DNA from: Massilia sp. 9096
GTDB taxonomy: Bacteria; Pseudomonadota; Gammaproteobacteria; Burkholderiales; Burkholderiaceae_D
Direction: 5' to 3'
NCBI RefSeq assembly: GCF_000745265.1
Contig: NZ_JQNN01000001.1
Coordinates: forward strand, 1,674,001-1,738,000
Length of the DNA: 64,000 nt
In this document: positions 59,843 to 64,000 of the stretch, piece by piece
Position numbering within the stretch: the first letter of the stretch is position 1
How the letters are laid out: each line of letters begins with the position of its first letter
The notes under the pieces: generated by a model
Seen by the model: the letters and a program-made list of their open reading frames with translations, nothing else
The model's database searches: none
What the model was told of the DNA's origin: nothing
Made by a program: the position numbers and the translations under genes

Positions 59843-61204
59843 GTGCCGCCCCGAATCACTTCCTCGCTCGCTTTGGCGCTGGCCGCCTCGTTCGCGCTGC
59901 TGGCGCCCGCTTGCGCCCCGGCCGCCGCGCAGTCGCCCTCCGCCCCGGCCGCAAGCCCTGGCGTGCCGCTCAAGGGCGCGGTGTCGACCCGCGTCGACGC
60001 GATGTACCCATGGCTCGAGCCCATCTACAAGGACCTGCACGCGCATCCCGAGATCGCCTTCCAGGAAACGCGCAGCGCCGCGCGGCTGGCGGCCGAGATG
60101 CGCAAGCTCGGCTTCGAGGTGACCGAAAAAGTCGGGCGCACCGGCCTGGTCGCGCTGCTGCGCAACGGCGCCGGCCCGACCGTGCTGGTGCGCACCGAGC
60201 TGGACGGCCTGCCGATGGAGGAAAAGACCGGGCTGCCCTACGCCAGCCGCGCCCGCGCGCAGGGCGAAGCGGGCGACACCTTCGTGACCCACAGCTGCGG
60301 CCACGACGTGCACATGACGGCCTGGCTGGCCGCCGCGCGCACGCTGGCCGAGATGAAATCGCAGTGGCACGGCACGCTGATGTTCATCGCCCAGCCGGCC
60401 GAGGAAGTCGGCGGCGGCGCGCGCGCCATGCTCGAGGACGGCCTGTTCACGCGCTTTCCGAAGCCGGACTACGCCTTCGCCCTGCACTCCTGGCCGCTGG
60501 CCTACGGCACGATCGGCTTCAACAGCGGCGCGGTGTCGTCGAATTCGGACGGGCTGGAGATCGTGTTCAAGGGCCGCGGCGGCCACGGTTCGGCGCCCGA
60601 CAAGGCGCTCGACCCGATCGCGATCGCGGCGCGCTTCATCGTCGACGTGCAGACCGTGGTCAGCCGCGAGAAGGACCCGAAGGAATTCGGGGTGGTGACG
60701 ATCGGGGCGATCCAGGGCGGCACGGTCGGCAACATCATCCCGGACAGCGTACGCCTGCGCGGGACGATCCGCTCGTACAGCCCGGAGGTGCGCGCCAAGC
60801 TGCTGGACGGCGTACGGCGCGTGGCCAACGCCTCGGCGGCGATGGCCGGCGCGCCCGCGCCCGAGATCGCGCTCAAGGCCAACGGCGACGCCATCGTCAA
60901 CGACGACGCGCTGGTGCGCCGCACCGAAGCGGTGTTCAAGGACGCGTTCGGCGCCGCCAACGCCCAGCGCATGCCGGCCATGACCGCCAGCGAGGATTTC
61001 TCGCTGTACGCCGAACAGGGGATACCGTCGATGTTCTTCTTCACCGGCGTGTACGACCCGCAGGCGGTGGCGGCCAGCGTGCGTCCGGGCGGCGCGCAGC
61101 TGCCGTTCAACCACTCGCCGTTCTACGCGCCGGTGCCGGAGCCGTCGATCAAGACGGCGGCCGAGGCGATGAGCCTGGCGGTGCTGAACGTGCTCGGACG
61201 CTAG
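59843..61204 (+). CDS. M20 family amidohydrolase (hippurate/IAA-amino-acid hydrolase type), exported
   Basis: This 453-residue enzyme has a hydrophobic signal (about residues 6-30, ending PAAAQ). The M20D core shows DLHAHPEIAFQET, HSCGHDVHMT (metal Cys/His pair), the catalytic Glu in PAEEVGGGA, GRGGHGSAPDKALDP in the dimerisation domain and a final FNHSPFY metal His. Such binuclear metal enzymes hydrolyse N-acyl amino acids. Start is a GTG at 59843 with AGGA 7 bases upstream; no better ATG is present. It is transcribed towards the DUF5710 gene. Confidence 0.88.
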   Translation: MPPRITSSLALALAASFALLAPACAPAAAQSPSAPAASPGVPLKGAVSTRVDAMYPWLEPIYKDLHAHPEIAFQETRSAARLAAEMRKLGFEVTEKVGRTGLVALLRNGAGPTVLVRTELDGLPMEEKTGLPYASRARAQGEAGDTFVTHSCGHDVHMTAWLAAARTLAEMKSQWHGTLMFIAQPAEEVGGGARAMLEDGLFTRFPKPDYAFALHSWPLAYGTIGFNSGAVSSNSDGLEIVFKGRGGHGSAPDKALDPIAIAARFIVDVQTVVSREKDPKEFGVVTIGAIQGGTVGNIIPDSVRLRGTIRSYSPEVRAKLLDGVRRVANASAAMAGAPAPEIALKANGDAIVNDDALVRRTEAVFKDAFGAANAQRMPAMTASEDFSLYAEQGIPSMFFFTGVYDPQAVAASVRPGGAQLPFNHSPFYAPVPEPSIKTAAEAMSLAVLNVLGR

Positions 61205-61237
61205 CCCAGCGGGCGCGGGACTGTTGGGCGGCGGGCG

Positions 61238-61597
61238 CTAGCGCCTGGCGAGCGCCAGGCCCTGGATCACGGCGGCCAGGGCCGTGCGCGCCTCCAGCCA
61301 GCGGCTGCCGGCCAGCGCCTGCGCGCACTCGGCGCAGGGTTCGAACGGATTGCAGGCGTGCTCCAGCTCGACGTAGTGGGCGCCGACCACCAGCTTGGCG
61401 GCCGCGCTGTCGCTGCGCCCGGCGGATCCCCCCTTGGCCGGGCCGGCCTTGGCGCCGCTATCCTTGTCCAGCCATTTCTCGAAGGGCTCGAGCGGGGTGC
61501 CGGCCGGCACATACCACTTCTTGCGGCCCGGGTTCCAGCGGGCGCCGAGGGCGCGCGCTTCGTCTTTTTCTGCGTAGGGTACGTTCAGGAAGTTCAT
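61238..61597 (-). CDS. DUF5710 domain protein
   Basis: This 119-residue cytoplasmic protein begins with the DUF5710 motif NVPYAEKDEARALGARWNPG and RKKWYVPAG, a small domain often found on DNA-primase or plasmid-type proteins. The C-terminal half contains HACNPFEPCAECA, a possible metal-binding Cys/His cluster, and ends ALARR. It is translationally coupled to the kinase gene upstream (ATGA overlap at 61594-61597), so it is the second gene of that operon. Its role is unknown. Confidence 0.75.
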   Translation of the reverse strand: MNFLNVPYAEKDEARALGARWNPGRKKWYVPAGTPLEPFEKWLDKDSGAKAGPAKGGSAGRSDSAAAKLVVGAHYVELEHACNPFEPCAECAQALAGSRWLEARTALAAVIQGLALARR

Positions 61598-63999
61598 GCG
61601 CGCATTGTAGCAACCTGCTGCAGCAGGGCGCGCAAATCCTCCAGGCGGTATGGCTTGGGCACCACCCGGAAGCCACCCTGCAGCGCGTCGGCCGGGGGTG
61701 CGCCGTAACCCGAGGCGAACACCACGTCCACCTGCGGGTGCAGCGCGCGCGCGCGGCGCGCGAGGTCGACGCCGGACTGGCCGGCCAGGTCGATGTCGGT
61801 AAACAGCACATCGACCGGCTGCGCCGCCAGCACCGCCAGCGCATCCTCGACGCTGGCCGCGCCGTGCGCGTCCTGGCCGAGCGCCTCGAACAGGCGGCAG
61901 GCCATCTCGAGCAGGTCCTGGTTGTCTTCGGCGACCAGGATGCGCACCTTGTTCGCCTCGGGCTCGGCGTCCGGGGCCGGCGCCGCCGGCACGCTGCGGT
62001 TGGCCAGCAGGTGGCGAATCTTGCGCGCCAGCTGCTCGCGCCCGTAGGGCTTGGACAGCAGCTCGACGCCAGGATCGAGGCGCCCGCCGTGCACGATCGC
62101 ATTCTGCGTATAGCCCGAGGTGAACAGCACCGCCAGCTTGGGCTGCAAGGCCTTGGCCTGGCGCGCCAGCTCGGGGCTGCGCAGCGTGCCCGGCATCACC
62201 ACGTCGGTAAACAACAGGTCGATCGGCAGCCCGCTCTTGACGATGCCGAGCGCATCGGCGGCGTTGTCGGCCTTGAGCACCCGGTAGCCCAGGCTGCCCA
62301 GCAGCTCGACCACGGTGGCCTGCACCGCCGGATCGTCCTCGACCACCAGCACGGTCTCGCTGCCGCCCTCGATCTTGCCGCCCGCCAGGCGCGTCACGGT
62401 CGCCTCGCTCTCGAAGCTGCGCGGGAAGTACAGCTTGATCGTGGTCCCGTGCCCGACTTCGCTGTAGATCTTGAAGTGGCCGCCGGTCTGCTTGACGAAG
62501 CCGTAGGCCATCGACAGGCCCAGGCCGGTGCCGACGCCTTCCGGCTTGGTCGTGAAGAACGGTTCGCAGGCGCGCTCCATCACTTCGCGCGTCATGCCGC
62601 TGCCGGTGTCGGACACGGCGATCATCACATACTGGCCCGGCTTGATGTCGGGTTCGAACGAGACGTAGGCATCGTCCAGCATGGCGTTGCCGATCTCGAT
62701 GGTCAGCTTGCCCTCGCCCGCCATCGCGTCGCGCGCGTTGATGGCCAGGTTCAGGATCACGTTTTCGAGCTGGTTGGGGTCGACCACGGTGTTCCACAGG
62801 CCGCCGCTCTTGACGGTCTCGATCGCGATCGTCTCGCCCAGCGCGCGGCGCAGCAGGTCGTCCATCTCGCCGACCACGCGCGCCGGATTGACCACCACCG
62901 GCTGCAGCGGCTGGCGCCGCGCGAACGCCAGCAACTGCGAGGACAGCTTGGCGCCGCGCGTGACCGCGTCCTGCGCCACCTGGAGCAAGGCCTGGGCGTC
63001 GCCGTCCGGCATGCGGCGCTGCAGCAGCTCGAGGTTGCCGCCCACCACCTGCAGGATATTGTTGAAGTCGTGCGCCACGCCGCCGGTCAGCTTGCCGATC
63101 GATTCCAGCTTTTGCGAGCGCTGCAGCGCGTCCTGGGCCGCGACCAGTTCCTGAGTACGCTCCTGCACCAGCGATTCGAGCTCGGTCTGGTGGCGCGCCA
63201 GTTCGTCCTGGGTCTGCTTCTGTTCGGTGACGTCGCTGCCCTGCACGAAGATGCCGATCACTTCCGAGGTCGGGTCGAGCACCGGCTGGTAGATGAAGTC
63301 GAGGTAGCGGCGCTGGAGCGGGCCGTCGCCGTCGACCTGCAGGTCGAGCGGCACGGCGCGGCCGATGAAGGGCTTGGCGGTGCGGTAGACGTCGTCCAGC
63401 AGTTCGAAGAAACCCTGGCCCTCTAGCTCGGGCAGCACCGCGCGCACCACCTTGCCGATCAGGTCGCGCCCGCCGATCAGGCGGCGGTAGGCGGCGTTGG
63501 CCAGCTCGTAGCTGTGCTCGGGTCCGCGCAGCACGCAGATGAAGCCGGGAGCCTGCTCGAACAGGCGCTGCAGGTGGGTCTTGTCGCCCTGCAGTTCGCC
63601 GGCAAGCTTGAGCGCCGCGTGCGCCTCGGCCAGCGCCTCGGTGCGCGCCGCCACCATGCGTTCGAGTTCCTCCTGCTTGCGCCGCAGCGCTTCCTCGGCG
63701 ATCACGCGCTCGGTGACGTCGTTCCCCTGCGAGAACACGCCGACCACGGCGCCGCTCTCGTCGACGATCGGCTGGTAGACAAAGTCGATGTAGCGCAGCG
63801 CCGCCGGACCACCGCCCGCCGGCGTGATTTCCAGCGGCAGCGCGGTGCCGACGTAGGCCACGCCAGTCTGGAACACCCCGTCGAGCAATTCGAAGAAGCG
63901 CTGACCCGCCAGTTCCGGCAGCGCTTCGCGCACCGGCTTGCCGATGATGTCGCGATAGCCCGCCAGGCGATGGTGGGCGCCGTTCTGCAGCTCGTACAC
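61594..63999 (-). CDS. Hybrid histidine kinase with PAS domains and two receivers, 5' end outside the window
   Basis: At least 801 residues are visible, and the protein continues beyond the window edge. Two PAS modules are seen (the first cut by the edge, the second around RLFEQAPGFICVLRGPEHSY), each followed by FIYQP and GxDVTE segments. Then come a coiled linker, HisKA (GGVAHDFNNILQVVGGN), an HATPase domain (DTGSGM, GVGTGLGLSMAYG) and two receiver domains: VLVVEDDPAVQ with LLFTDVVMPG, and ILVAEDNQDLLE with LFTDIDLAGQSG. Each receiver ends in a KPY switch Lys. This is a phosphorelay-type kinase, probably soluble. No output regulator is in view. Confidence 0.88.
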   Translation of the reverse strand: MYELQNGAHHRLAGYRDIIGKPVREALPELAGQRFFELLDGVFQTGVAYVGTALPLEITPAGGGPAALRYIDFVYQPIVDESGAVVGVFSQGNDVTERVIAEEALRRKQEELERMVAARTEALAEAHAALKLAGELQGDKTHLQRLFEQAPGFICVLRGPEHSYELANAAYRRLIGGRDLIGKVVRAVLPELEGQGFFELLDDVYRTAKPFIGRAVPLDLQVDGDGPLQRRYLDFIYQPVLDPTSEVIGIFVQGSDVTEQKQTQDELARHQTELESLVQERTQELVAAQDALQRSQKLESIGKLTGGVAHDFNNILQVVGGNLELLQRRMPDGDAQALLQVAQDAVTRGAKLSSQLLAFARRQPLQPVVVNPARVVGEMDDLLRRALGETIAIETVKSGGLWNTVVDPNQLENVILNLAINARDAMAGEGKLTIEIGNAMLDDAYVSFEPDIKPGQYVMIAVSDTGSGMTREVMERACEPFFTTKPEGVGTGLGLSMAYGFVKQTGGHFKIYSEVGHGTTIKLYFPRSFESEATVTRLAGGKIEGGSETVLVVEDDPAVQATVVELLGSLGYRVLKADNAADALGIVKSGLPIDLLFTDVVMPGTLRSPELARQAKALQPKLAVLFTSGYTQNAIVHGGRLDPGVELLSKPYGREQLARKIRHLLANRSVPAAPAPDAEPEANKVRILVAEDNQDLLEMACRLFEALGQDAHGAASVEDALAVLAAQPVDVLFTDIDLAGQSGVDLARRARALHPQVDVVFASGYGAPPADALQGGFRVVPKPYRLEDLRALLQQVATMRA

Positions 64000-64000
64000 G

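Overview
The window is GC-rich (roughly two-thirds G+C), densely packed bacterial chromosome. It looks like a betaproteobacterium of the Oxalobacteraceae, most likely Massilia or a close relative. The reasons are the codon use, a pilE-fimT-pilV-pilW-pilX-pilY1 cluster, two GH92 alpha-mannosidases, multi-PAS hybrid kinases, and a DUF2145/STM0539-type pair. I saw no rRNA, tRNA, CRISPR array, intact insertion sequence or prophage. The genus is an inference from gene content only.

Layout. 0.2-10.2 kb: a KimA-like APC permease, an orphan histidine kinase, a GntR-like LacI regulator, a Q/G-rich orphan protein, a PAS-EAL protein with an internal deletion, a TetR regulator, an orphan LivK-type binding protein, two universal stress proteins and a YgiN-like monooxygenase. 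10.2-12.7 kb: three damaged genes in a row, namely a flavodoxin-fold reductase with an 11-bp duplication, a hemerythrin-like gene with a stop codon, and a DUF3108 gene with a frameshift. 12.7-20.7 kb: a minor-pilin/PilY1 operon on the minus strand with overlapping stop/start codons. 21.0-25.7 kb: two overlapping GH92 genes. 25.7-33.7 kb: FetAB-type iron exporter, aldo/keto reductase, a PP2C phosphatase fused to an NTF2-like domain, flavoprotein and LysR remnants, a GGCT-like protein, a divergent HxlR/SDR pair and an alanine-rich lipoprotein.

33.9-41.0 kb: a five-PAS hybrid kinase and a PaoABC-type periplasmic aldehyde oxidoreductase operon. 41.3-42.5 kb: the STM0539-like/DUF2145 pair. 42.7-47.9 kb: a complete EmrAB-TolC-type tripartite efflux operon behind its own TetR regulator, with a palindromic operator just before the start codon. 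47.9-50.7 kb: a visibly AT-richer block holding a lipoprotein, two small proteins and a divergent membrane protein, none of which I recognise. This is the best candidate here for an undescribed system. 50.7-54.8 kb: an IorAB-type molybdenum hydroxylase with a tri-haem cytochrome c. 55.0-61.2 kb: a CocE/NonD hydrolase, an alpha/beta hydrolase, a CHASE3-GAF-GGDEF diguanylate cyclase and an M20 amidohydrolase. 61.2-64.0 kb: a DUF5710 protein and a hybrid kinase running off the window.

The genes suggest a surface-associated soil or water bacterium with type IV pili, glycan trimming outside the cytoplasm, periplasmic aldehyde and N-heterocycle oxidation, c-di-GMP signalling and drug export. Several genes are broken or are only stubs, so this segment is undergoing gene loss. 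Some of the single-base defects could instead be sequencing errors.
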